A stretch of 64,000 bases of DNA. Origin: a virus. Position 1 is the first letter of the stretch, and each line of letters starts with the position of its first letter. A program made the translations under genes and the position numbers. The notes beneath the pieces are model-generated. The model had not been told where the DNA came from. It made no database searches and saw only the letters and a program-made list of their open reading frames with translations. Below are positions 8,327 to 15,211 of the stretch, one piece after another. The stretch covers positions 51,785-115,784 of the IMG/VR virus record IMGVR_UViG_3300023175_000012. One strand, written 5' to 3'.

Positions 8327-8398
8327 ATGTGGACAAAACCTAGCTATACAGAAATGCGTTTTGGCTTTGAAGTTACAATGTATGTAATGAACAAGTAA
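8327..8398 (+). CDS. pqqA: PqqA-like pyrroloquinoline quinone precursor peptide (23 aa)
   Basis: The 23-codon ORF is MWTKPSYTEMRF followed by GFEVTMYVMNK. This is the length, opening (MWTKP) and core (G-F-E-V-T-M-Y) of PqqA, the ribosomal peptide from which PQQ is built. The E15-xxx-Y19 pair occupies the positions of the Glu and Tyr that the radical-SAM enzyme PqqE cross-links (established PQQ pathway). It has a strong AAAGGAG ribosome site 6 nt before the ATG, a promoter upstream and a terminator 14 nt after the stop. It is the only plus-strand gene in the first 17.9 kb, a single-gene cassette between the capsid gene and the fibre cluster. No pqqB, C, D or E is in the window, so the host must supply maturation. 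A chance match of this length and order is unlikely. Phage origin and benefit are inference. Confidence 0.9.
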   Translation: MWTKPSYTEMRFGFEVTMYVMNK

Positions 8399-8411
8399 AA
8401 CCGTAGTCAAA

Positions 8412-8437
8412 AAAATAGGGCCCTAAGGCCCTATTTT
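8412..8437. terminator. Bidirectional terminator between pqqA and gene 23
   Basis: An 11-bp perfect stem, AAAATAGGGCC / GGCCCTATTTT, with loop CTAA. It has T-runs on both sides, so it can end pqqA (rightward) and gene 23 (leftward) transcription. Confidence 0.85.
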
Positions 8438-8454
8438 CTCGTTTTAAGTAAAAC

Positions 8455-9633
8455 TTAGCTAAAGCTCACGCTTCCGTTAGTAATCGCAACTTTACCTAAG
8501 TAATCTGCTGCGTTACCAAGTGATGAAGCTGTGTTTGATAGCTCAACGTAACCATATCTGGTCATAAATGACACAGTTGGCTCGAATGTTGCTGGATCAA
8601 GCACAACACCACTTGACATTAGTGGAATGTATGGGCAATAGAACGCTGGTGCGTCTGATTCACTTGAACCCTTATAACCAACAAGTACTGGTGCATCGTC
8701 TGCACTGTATGTGTTGACGTACACTTTCATTGCGTTATTCAATGTACCAACCATTTTAGTGTTAGTTGGTGCTTCGAATGTACCTTCAGTTGTTCTTGCG
8801 AACGCAGAAGTTGTAGCACTTTGTAGAATTGTTAACGCAAATGGGCTAACAACAGCGTAGTTACCTGCGCCTCTACGTGTACGCTGTGCAATCAAGTTTG
8901 CAACTCTGTTGATTTGAACAGCTAATGCAGCATGCTCGTCACCAACGAATGTTGCTGTACCTGATACAGCACTTTGGTCATATGTTTCAGCAGCATTACC
9001 AGCTAGGCTGTTTAGGCTTGCTAAAACTTCTTGGTCAATCTCAGCGGTAATTTCTTGTGCTAATGCAGCCATAATTTCTGCTTCAACATCAATACCGTGC
9101 ATTGATTGTGCATCCTGTGCAGCTTCAAAAGTCCAACGAGCTGATAGCTTTCTGGATTTAGCTTCTACAGTTTGCTTTAAGATTTGGATGGACAATTTAC
9201 GTCCAGCTTGACCTTCTAAAGCTGCTGTTGTAGCGGCTTTATCGTCAGCTGCACCGGAATATCCTTCCGCAATCTTGAATGGGCTAAGTGCCTCTTCACC
9301 TGCTACAGTATCAGTTCCGCTTGTGCTATCAAAAGCTTCAGCGTAACGAACACGTAGAGTGTGGATTTGGCCAACTGGGCCAGTCATTGGTTGAACACCA
9401 ACTAGCTCGTTAGCAATAACAGTTGGCATAACACGTCTGATAACTGGTAGGATTACACGGTTTAGTGTAGCTACGTTACCAGCGGATGTTGCTCCAGCTG
9501 TTGCACTCTCAGACAAATACTTACGAGTGTTTTCTAGTGTGGCAGCCATTACCGCCTTCTTGTTACCGTCCAGGCCTTCAAGAAGAGCGTCTTTGGTTTC
9601 TGTCCAGCGACTTTCTAATAGTTCTGACATCAT
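8455..9633 (-). CDS. 23: Major capsid protein gp23
   Basis: A 392-residue homologue of T4 gp23, the hexameric capsid subunit. Recognisable family stretches are 'NVATLNRVILPVIRRVMPTV', the following 'IANELVGVQPMTGPVG', and the C-terminal 'MTRYGYVELSNTASSLG'. It is shorter than T4 gp23 (521 aa), mostly because of a short N-terminal region. 'LLE|G' at residues 17-20 matches the gp21 prohead-protease cleavage consensus (L/I-x-E|G/A), so maturation at E19 is likely (inference). Two adjacent ATGs are present, with GGAG 4 nt before the first. It lies 7 nt after the scaffold gene, in the canonical 21-22-23 order, and ends at the bidirectional terminator. Confidence 0.97.
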   Translation of the reverse strand: MMSELLESRWTETKDALLEGLDGNKKAVMAATLENTRKYLSESATAGATSAGNVATLNRVILPVIRRVMPTVIANELVGVQPMTGPVGQIHTLRVRYAEAFDSTSGTDTVAGEEALSPFKIAEGYSGAADDKAATTAALEGQAGRKLSIQILKQTVEAKSRKLSARWTFEAAQDAQSMHGIDVEAEIMAALAQEITAEIDQEVLASLNSLAGNAAETYDQSAVSGTATFVGDEHAALAVQINRVANLIAQRTRRGAGNYAVVSPFALTILQSATTSAFARTTEGTFEAPTNTKMVGTLNNAMKVYVNTYSADDAPVLVGYKGSSESDAPAFYCPYIPLMSSGVVLDPATFEPTVSFMTRYGYVELSNTASSLGNAADYLGKVAITNGSVSFS

Positions 9634-9640
9634 TTTCTCC

Positions 9641-10735
9641 TTATTTAATTCCAGCTAGACGGCGTATATCAAGTACTTTTGACTCGTCTGCTTTGATATG
9701 TGTCGTGTTTTCTTTTCTGTTGCCTGTAACTTCTGTTGCCTCTGATAATATAGCCTTACGCTTTGCTGGAGCCTGGCCATCGATAACTGATGGTAAGTAC
9801 TTGTCAAATGATTTTTGAAGTCTATCTGTTTGTACTGATTCCAGTAAGTCTGTCATAATCTCTTGCTGATCTCTGCTCAATGGAGCAATTAGACCACGCA
9901 TGATCTTTTCGCGGTTTGCTGATTCTACAAGTTTATTGTTTTCTGCCTTTTGAGCTTCTGCAATATTCTTTGCTTTTTCAGCAAATGCTTTTGCTTCTGC
10001 AAGTTGCTTGTCTTTCAACTCAACAACTTTTAGTAACTTAGCACTTTCGCTTTTTTCATTTAGGTAGCTATTTGAATACTCATTGCTGAATGCTTCAAAT
10101 ATTTTGCGCCCAAAATCATTTCTTCGTGCTTCTTCAATATCTTCTTTAAGTTGAGTAATTTCTCCTTTAAGGACTTTATCAACTGTTTCTGATACCGCTG
10201 TAGCACTTCTTTCAATAAAGTTAGATTTAACCTTCTTGAAGTGTTCTTTAGCTTCACGTACTAAACGTACTTTCGTTTCTGCTAAATCTTTTTTATCTTC
10301 ATAGAACTCTGCAATTTCTTTAGAAAGAGCTTCAACTACAAATTCTTCCAACTGAGCGGCTTTAATAGCCATTGCTTTTTTGTCTTCGTGTAGTTCGCTT
10401 ACTTCTTTTTGTAGCTGCTCTAAAACAAAATTCTTCATTAGGTCTGCGTTTTCGCGCATTGCTATTGCATATTTTGCTTTTGCTTCAGCTAGTTGTTTAC
10501 GATCATCTGCAAACTCTGAAATTTCTTCAATTAGCTTTTCAGACAACATTGCATCGATTGCTTCAACCATAGTTGATTTATCATGCTCGTATTTTTTAGC
10601 GAATTCTTCACGAAGTTCAGCTGTAACTTGTTGACGATTCTCGTTGATCTTCGCTTCCCAAGCTTCTTGTATTTCTGCTTTTACTTCTTCAGAAAGTGCT
10701 GTGCTCTCGAAGAGTGATTTTAATGCTTCCAACAT
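9641..10735 (-). CDS. 22: Prohead core scaffolding protein gp22
   Basis: A 364-residue, highly charged, almost entirely alpha-helical coiled-coil protein with many 'AxLxEEISEF'-type heptads, between the protease and capsid genes as in T4. It forms the prohead core around which gp23 assembles and is digested by gp21. Internal repeats ('EEISEFADDRKQLAEAK', 'KEIAEFYEDKKDLAETK', 'KEVSELHEDKKAMAIKA') suggest the core grew by duplication of a module of about 45 residues. Several I/L-x-E|A sites (for example IQE|A at 22-25) fit protease processing. The C-terminus ends 'DIRRLAGIK', a positively charged tail that may bind DNA or gp20 (inference). Confidence 0.93.
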   Translation of the reverse strand: MLEALKSLFESTALSEEVKAEIQEAWEAKINENRQQVTAELREEFAKKYEHDKSTMVEAIDAMLSEKLIEEISEFADDRKQLAEAKAKYAIAMRENADLMKNFVLEQLQKEVSELHEDKKAMAIKAAQLEEFVVEALSKEIAEFYEDKKDLAETKVRLVREAKEHFKKVKSNFIERSATAVSETVDKVLKGEITQLKEDIEEARRNDFGRKIFEAFSNEYSNSYLNEKSESAKLLKVVELKDKQLAEAKAFAEKAKNIAEAQKAENNKLVESANREKIMRGLIAPLSRDQQEIMTDLLESVQTDRLQKSFDKYLPSVIDGQAPAKRKAILSEATEVTGNRKENTTHIKADESKVLDIRRLAGIK

Positions 10736-10751
10736 ATTATTTTCTCCTCAT

Positions 10752-11378
10752 TTATCGGAGCCCGCTTATTATTTTTAATAAGCTCTCTTTTAAGTATTTC
10801 TGTGCCTTTTGGTCTTCTTTAGTTGCCTGTGCTAATTCAAATGCCTGGTACCCTCCGCGGGTGTTCATCAAGTGTTCGTATATTGGCGTAGGGTACGCAC
10901 CTGGAGCACTGGGTTGTGCAACAACGTCCACCGTTATGATTTCAAAGTCGGAAACTTGACCGCTTCCGTCTTCTGATACGTTACCAGATCCCCTAGACGA
11001 GACACCTAGTTTAACTCCGCTCTCGAGCATTGTTTTAACTAGTTGCCCCATCGGGGTTGGTAATATTTTAAGTTTACCGTAACCATTTGGTCCGTCCATC
11101 CATGTTTCAGTTATCATGTGTGATACACGGTCCAGGTTAATGTTAAGTCCTTCTGGATGATCTACCTCTCCGAGAACACTATATCCTCCTTGAATTTGAT
11201 CGTTGAGAGTTTTGACAGCCCTGCCAATTTCTTCTACAGGATACACACGCTGGTTTGCATTGCGTACACCGCCCTGGATGCAAATACCTTTTAGGTAAAG
11301 ATCCTTTCCTTCGTTAGCAGACTCAACAACCATTTGTGCTTGGTCGAATGTCAGATGCTCTCTTAGTAGGTTTCCCAT
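10752..11378 (-). CDS. 21: Prohead core protease gp21
   Basis: A 208-residue homologue of the T4 gp21 serine protease that processes the prohead. 'LGEVDHPEG' (His74) and 'GVSSRGSG' (Ser127/128) are the catalytic histidine and serine motifs of the herpesvirus-assemblin-like fold, followed by 'FEIITVDVVAQPSAPGA', a conserved strand of the family. Length matches T4 (212 aa). It lies 16 nt upstream of gene 22. Its substrates probably include gp22, gp23, the acidic core protein and the two internal proteins at 19050-21589, which carry matching sites. Confidence 0.95.
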   Translation of the reverse strand: MGNLLREHLTFDQAQMVVESANEGKDLYLKGICIQGGVRNANQRVYPVEEIGRAVKTLNDQIQGGYSVLGEVDHPEGLNINLDRVSHMITETWMDGPNGYGKLKILPTPMGQLVKTMLESGVKLGVSSRGSGNVSEDGSGQVSDFEIITVDVVAQPSAPGAYPTPIYEHLMNTRGGYQAFELAQATKEDQKAQKYLKESLLKIISGLR

Positions 11379-11391
11379 TCAGCTTCCTTAT

Positions 11392-12372
11392 TTACTTGCC
11401 GACTACAGATGATTTGTTATCAGCGTTTTCTGGCTTACCTTTTTTCTCTGCACCGTGTCCTGGCTCGCTTTTGCCAGCTTTAGACGCTTTACCGCCTGGT
11501 ACATTGATGTTTCCGCCATCTTGGTCTTTTGCGTTTAAATCACCTAGACCAGCATGGTCGCCGCTTCCTGCTTCTCCGCCTTTAGCGATGTTAGCTGAAG
11601 TGCCACCCATGTCATTTGCTCCTGCTACTGGTGACTTTGTGTTGTCGCCATTGTCGCCTGAGCTTTTCTTTTCTGCGCCGTGTCCGCCTGCTACTTTGTC
11701 AACGTACTCGCGCATTTGTTCTCTTTCTGATTTTGCAGACTTAGACTCTTCTACTTCTTTTTCATCAGCTTCGTCAACTTCTTCATCAGATGCTTCGTCT
11801 ACTTCTTCGTCAGCAGCTTCGTCTACTTCTTCGTCAGTTGCTTCAAATGCAAATGCTTCTTCTGGCTCTTCTTCACCAGCTTCGTCGCCTTCGCCTTCGT
11901 CGCCCATCATTTTTTCAAATTCAGCTTTTAGGTCGTCTAGTGCATCTTCAAGGTCAACTACGCGATCTTCAAGGTCTTCATCTTCTTCACCTTCTTCGTC
12001 GCCTTCTTCGTCGTCGCCTGCTTCGATGTCACCCATCATGTCGTCTACTGGATCTCCGCCCATTTCAGGCTCACCTTCGACTTCAAATTCGTCTAAATCA
12101 AAGTTTTCGTCAACTTCTTCGTCGCTTGACTCATCTACTTCTTCATCAGATGCTTCATCTACTTCTTCGTCAGTAGCTTCATCTACTTCTTCGTCAGTAG
12201 TTTCTTCGACTTCTTTGTCTTCTTCTTCGATTTCTAAATCTTGTTCAATTAAGTTTGCATAGATGTCTCTTGACTTCTCTACAACAATTTCGTGGAATAG
12301 TTCTTCTGCACCAGCTTTGTCTTCATTAACAAGACGCTCGAGCATTTCTTCGAACTTGTTTTTATCTGCCAT
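11392..12372 (-). CDS. Acidic prohead core protein, gp67-like, with DEEVDEA repeats
   Basis: A 326-residue protein. The N-terminal 45 residues (MADKNKFEEMLERLVNEDKA and following) are a helical segment reminiscent of T4 gp67, a small prohead core protein that also continues into an Asp/Glu-rich tail. The gene sits where T4 has 67/68, between 20 and 21. Then come two clusters of four 8-residue repeats of the form (T/S/A)DEEVDEA, flanking a very acidic section with coiled coil 'LEDRVVDLEDALDDLKAEF'. The C-terminal 110 residues are Gly/Lys/Ser-rich and disordered, with two 'HGAEKK' boxes. It is far longer than T4 gp67 (80 aa). The late motif GTTAAATA lies upstream and AGGAG precedes the ATG. Homology to gp67 is probable, not proven. 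Confidence 0.65.
   Translation of the reverse strand: MADKNKFEEMLERLVNEDKAGAEELFHEIVVEKSRDIYANLIEQDLEIEEEDKEVEETTDEEVDEATDEEVDEASDEEVDESSDEEVDENFDLDEFEVEGEPEMGGDPVDDMMGDIEAGDDEEGDEEGEEDEDLEDRVVDLEDALDDLKAEFEKMMGDEGEGDEAGEEEPEEAFAFEATDEEVDEAADEEVDEASDEEVDEADEKEVEESKSAKSEREQMREYVDKVAGGHGAEKKSSGDNGDNTKSPVAGANDMGGTSANIAKGGEAGSGDHAGLGDLNAKDQDGGNINVPGGKASKAGKSEPGHGAEKKGKPENADNKSSVVGK
11788..12215 (-). repeat. Two clusters of 24-bp tandem repeats encoding DEEVDEA units
   Basis: Clusters at about 11770-11845 and 12105-12215 each hold four near-identical 24-bp units (plus strand 'TCATCTACTTCTTCGTCAG'-like). They give (T/S/A)DEEVDE(A/S) octapeptides. Such tracts vary readily in copy number by slippage. 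Confidence 0.8.
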
Positions 12373-12418
12373 TTTTGTTCTCCTATAAAAGTTATACCTA
12401 TGGTAAGGCTGTCACTAT

Positions 12419-12426
12419 TATTTAAC
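12419..12426 (-). promoter_or_regulatory. Probable late promoter for the 67-like/21/22/23 block
   Basis: The minus strand reads GTTAAATA about 50 nt upstream of the acidic core protein start. It matches the late motif at 6 of 8 positions. Confidence 0.4.
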
Positions 12427-12452
12427 AAAATGGGGGAAATATGCGTAGATAT

Positions 12453-12474
12453 AGGCTCAAAAGAGGCCTTTTTT
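12453..12474 (+). terminator. Weak terminator-like hairpin reading rightward
   Basis: AGGCTC-AAAA-GAGGCCT with one bulged base, then six T on the plus strand. No plus-strand gene precedes it, so it may stop antisense transcription or be fortuitous. Confidence 0.3.
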
Positions 12475-12481
12475 GCATATG

Positions 12482-13195
12482 TTAGGAAAAATTGAAGATT
12501 TTTTTAAAATCTCCAAGCTCTATTGTACTAAAGTTATCAAAATTATTTAGTTCTATAGGCTGATAATTATCTGGTGCTATAACTCTATGAAAGTTTGTTT
12601 TTTTGTTATCTCTTATAACTTGTTTGGTTTGTCGTAGCCAATTACCGTAAAATGTTGCGGCTTCATTGCTTTTTTTATAGTTTTTTGTATCGGCGTATAG
12701 GTTATTAAATTTAGATCCGTTATCTAATCCTTGGAAGTCAAACCCTAATATGTAAATATCTTCGTATTCGTGTTCAGCTGCTAGCCATAATGCTGTTGGA
12801 CCACTACTCCAGCCTTTACTTGGTTGAAAATAATTAATGTTTTTAATTTCTGAATATGCTTTATTATGATTTGTCCATACTTGATTTGTATTTTGATACC
12901 CACTACGTGATATTTCTAGTATCATTTTAACGTCTACAGCAATTAAATAGTCAGGAGAAAAGGTCCTGTACAAAGCATTACAACCATAAACTCGGCCATG
13001 CTTTTGTAAATCCTCTGGTAATATCGACTTTCTGCTAACACCGTTGCCTAAGACAAAGGCAATGCTAGTTTTCGCTGAATGCTTTGTTTCAGCAATACGT
13101 TGTTTTTGTTTTTGGAGTTCTTTTTCTAGTCTGCGGCGGTTTTTAATAATCCGCCATTCCTCTTTTGTATAAAGAGTCTTATCTATTTTTGCCAT
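12482..13195 (-). CDS. Putative GT42 / MptE-like Rossmann-fold protein (glycosyltransferase-like)
   Basis: A 237-residue protein. After a basic coiled N-terminus (residues 1-40), 'AFVLGNGVSRKSI' is a nucleotide-binding loop. 'GRVYGCNALYRTFSPDYLIA' follows, and 'SSGPTALWLAAEHEYEDIYI' leads into 'LGFDFQG'. This order (GNG-S, then CN-xY, then SG-x-A, then IYLxGxDF) is that of the Cst-II-type sialyltransferases (GT42) and the related DUF115/MptE-like fold, which act on CMP-sugar-like or pterin substrates. It is coupled by a 1-nt overlap to the small gene between it and the portal gene, so it is expressed with the head genes. It could modify a virion protein or a host glycan. The family assignment rests on motif order only, and catalytic residues were not fully matched. 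Confidence 0.5.
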   Translation of the reverse strand: MAKIDKTLYTKEEWRIIKNRRRLEKELQKQKQRIAETKHSAKTSIAFVLGNGVSRKSILPEDLQKHGRVYGCNALYRTFSPDYLIAVDVKMILEISRSGYQNTNQVWTNHNKAYSEIKNINYFQPSKGWSSGPTALWLAAEHEYEDIYILGFDFQGLDNGSKFNNLYADTKNYKKSNEAATFYGNWLRQTKQVIRDNKKTNFHRVIAPDNYQPIELNNFDNFSTIELGDFKKIFNFS

Positions 13196-13446
13196 TAAAC
13201 AGCACCGCCGGCCTCCGCTTGTGCTGCTATTCCGTACATCTGTCTAATAAAGTCTAATTCGTTGTCTACTTCTTCTTGATGTAACTCAGACGCTTTACGA
13301 ATTCTATTAATTTGACCGAGCGTTAATCTAGTTTGCCTTGTATCAGTTGCTTTTACAGGTGAATCGTCGTGTTGCGGCTCGTAGCTCTTGTCTTCTACGG
13401 GCTCAATAGTTTCTCTATCAAAATAAAATAATTCTCTAAGTATCAT
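13195..13446 (-). CDS. Small conserved head-cluster protein (83 aa), unknown
   Basis: An 83-residue protein, starting MILRELFYFDRETIEP, with a C-terminal amphipathic helix ('LTLGQINRIRKASELHQEEV', then 'DNELDFIRQMYG'). It lies 7 nt after the portal gene and overlaps the next gene by one base. Small proteins of this type follow gene 20 in marine T4-like phages. The place corresponds to T4 67/68, and a core or portal-associated role is possible. No defined family was recognised. Confidence 0.6.
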   Translation of the reverse strand: MILRELFYFDRETIEPVEDKSYEPQHDDSPVKATDTRQTRLTLGQINRIRKASELHQEEVDNELDFIRQMYGIAAQAEAGGAV

Positions 13447-13450
13447 ATTG

Positions 13451-13458
13451 TATTTATA
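13451..13458 (-). promoter_or_regulatory. Perfect late-promoter octamer overlapping the gene 20 stop
   Basis: TATAAATA followed by C on the minus strand, overlapping the stop codon of gene 20. Transcription would start at about the ATG of the 83-aa gene, so it could serve the genes further downstream or be coincidental. Confidence 0.35.
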
Positions 13459-15202
13459 CCGTTTGGTCTGTAGTTGCCGGACTAGCGCCTAGCTCTTGGC
13501 CTGTTGTAGTTTCTGGAGGAGTTCCTTCTCCACCGTCTTCTGATGGGACAGATGCGTCTACATCTTCCATTCCGCCCATATCTGCATCTATTCCTGCTCC
13601 TGAAATACCACCACTACGCATTTCTCCTGCGGCATCTGTTGCTGGAGTTTCAAGATTTTCGTCATTTTCTTCACGCCATAAACGTTCATTCTCTGCAATT
13701 TCTTCTTCTGTCATGCCTAAGAACCTTTTTAGTGCAAATCTATTAGAAATATATGGTATTGCACTCATTTGTGTGTATGTAGGTACTCTAGCATTGTCAA
13801 CTTCGCTTTGTCTGTATGCTGCAAAGTTCTGTGGAGGTTGAAATTTAAGATCAAACATTGAAGTATCAACATTTACACCTTTTTCTAACAAGTATTTTTT
13901 AAATTCTTGATCAAATTCTTCGATTAGCATGTTTTGCAGGCGTTCGCAATATGTATTGAATCTTAATTCTTGTATATACGCTGTTCCTACTCTTCCATCG
14001 TTGTACTGACTACTTGCATCTTCAGCACCTGTGGGCAAATATGAGGACGGAATACGTAAACCACGCACGAGCTTATTAGTAAAGTAACGTAAATCGTCAA
14101 TTTCACCTAAATTAGTACCACCAGGCAACGTTTCTACTTTAGATCCTCTACCTTCTGCTGTTTGCGGAAAGAAATAATCTTCATTTATGCTTAACGGGTT
14201 GTAACTACTGTCTATAACATTCGTACCCCCGCCTGTTTGGCTTGGAATACGTCTCTGGTGGATCTCGGTTTTAACTCTTTCTACGAATTGCATTGCTAAG
14301 TGACTAGGCATGTTACCTACATCAACATAAAATACACGCCTTTCTGGAGCACGTTGTACTCTGTATATAATAATTGCATCTTCAAGTAGTTCTTTTTGCT
14401 TATAAACTTTAAAAATAGTTTCTAGCAAAGAATTACCAAATGGATAATTGTTGTCTAAACCTTCACTCATACTTAAATGAACTACATGTTTAGCATCAAC
14501 AGCAATTTCTGCTTCTTCTCTGCTCCATCTAGTACCTGCTTGACTTGCAGATTGGCTTCCTATGTAACCTTTACCAGCACTTGCACTTTGATGACTACCC
14601 ATTCCGCCATTGTTTACTTGGCCATTTGTTTGATGTGGTGTTGTTGCTACAAGATCTTTAAAATTTAGATTAAAGTCTTTTATAACATATTGCTCTGGTG
14701 TTTTACCTTCTGACTCATTAACAATAATTTTTGTTAAGTTGGCCGCATCAACATGGAAAAGTTTGGCAGTTTCTGGATCTCTAACAAAAATTTGATCGCC
14801 GTATTTGAAAGCGTTACGTATTAATCTAAACATACGTGTTTCAAACTTGTTTAGTTTACACCATTGTTGTAAATATTTTTGTAAAATTGTTATTTCTGTA
14901 TTTGTTGCTTTATTTTTAAACTCAAAAGAGAAATTTGTATTGTTTTGATCGTTCTTTTGAGTACAAAACTCAGCGAGAATGTCTAGTGCAGCATTGACTT
15001 CCGAATCACTGTCCATTGTGTTGTATTGACCATAACGTTCAACACGATTAGGACTACCAACATATACATCAGGTAAGTGTGAGTTATAGTTTCTAGCCGC
15101 CGGACCTGGCTGTAATCCGCTATTTAAACCAGCAAAAGGACTGTAACTTCCGTCTGCATTGTTTCCTGTTGGTACAGGTGTAAAATATTTCTTCCAGCTC
15201 AT
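13454..15202 (-). CDS. 20: Portal vertex protein gp20
   Basis: A 582-residue homologue of T4 gp20 (524 aa), the dodecameric portal through which DNA is packaged and ejected. Diagnostic segments are 'MDSDSEVNAALDILAEFCTQ', 'YRVQRAPERRVFYVDVGNMP', 'NEDYFFPQTAEGRGSKVETL' and 'KLVRGLRIPSSYLPTG'. The C-terminal 70 residues are acidic and disordered and extend past the T4 end. ATG at 15202 with AAAGGA upstream. It lies 9 nt downstream of the putative tape measure gene and starts the head gene order 20-67/68-21-22-23. Confidence 0.97.
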   Translation of the reverse strand: MSWKKYFTPVPTGNNADGSYSPFAGLNSGLQPGPAARNYNSHLPDVYVGSPNRVERYGQYNTMDSDSEVNAALDILAEFCTQKNDQNNTNFSFEFKNKATNTEITILQKYLQQWCKLNKFETRMFRLIRNAFKYGDQIFVRDPETAKLFHVDAANLTKIIVNESEGKTPEQYVIKDFNLNFKDLVATTPHQTNGQVNNGGMGSHQSASAGKGYIGSQSASQAGTRWSREEAEIAVDAKHVVHLSMSEGLDNNYPFGNSLLETIFKVYKQKELLEDAIIIYRVQRAPERRVFYVDVGNMPSHLAMQFVERVKTEIHQRRIPSQTGGGTNVIDSSYNPLSINEDYFFPQTAEGRGSKVETLPGGTNLGEIDDLRYFTNKLVRGLRIPSSYLPTGAEDASSQYNDGRVGTAYIQELRFNTYCERLQNMLIEEFDQEFKKYLLEKGVNVDTSMFDLKFQPPQNFAAYRQSEVDNARVPTYTQMSAIPYISNRFALKRFLGMTEEEIAENERLWREENDENLETPATDAAGEMRSGGISGAGIDADMGGMEDVDASVPSEDGGEGTPPETTTGQELGASPATTDQTV

Positions 15203-15211
15203 TGTTATCCT

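Noticed and set aside
11336-12262. 308-codon Ser-rich plus-strand ORF
   Set aside because: It is the antisense shadow of the acidic DEEVDEA repeats, whose codons read as serine on the other strand.
12453-12474. Strong functional terminator of a plus-strand transcript
   Set aside because: The stem has a bulge and no plus-strand gene is upstream, so it is listed only as weak.
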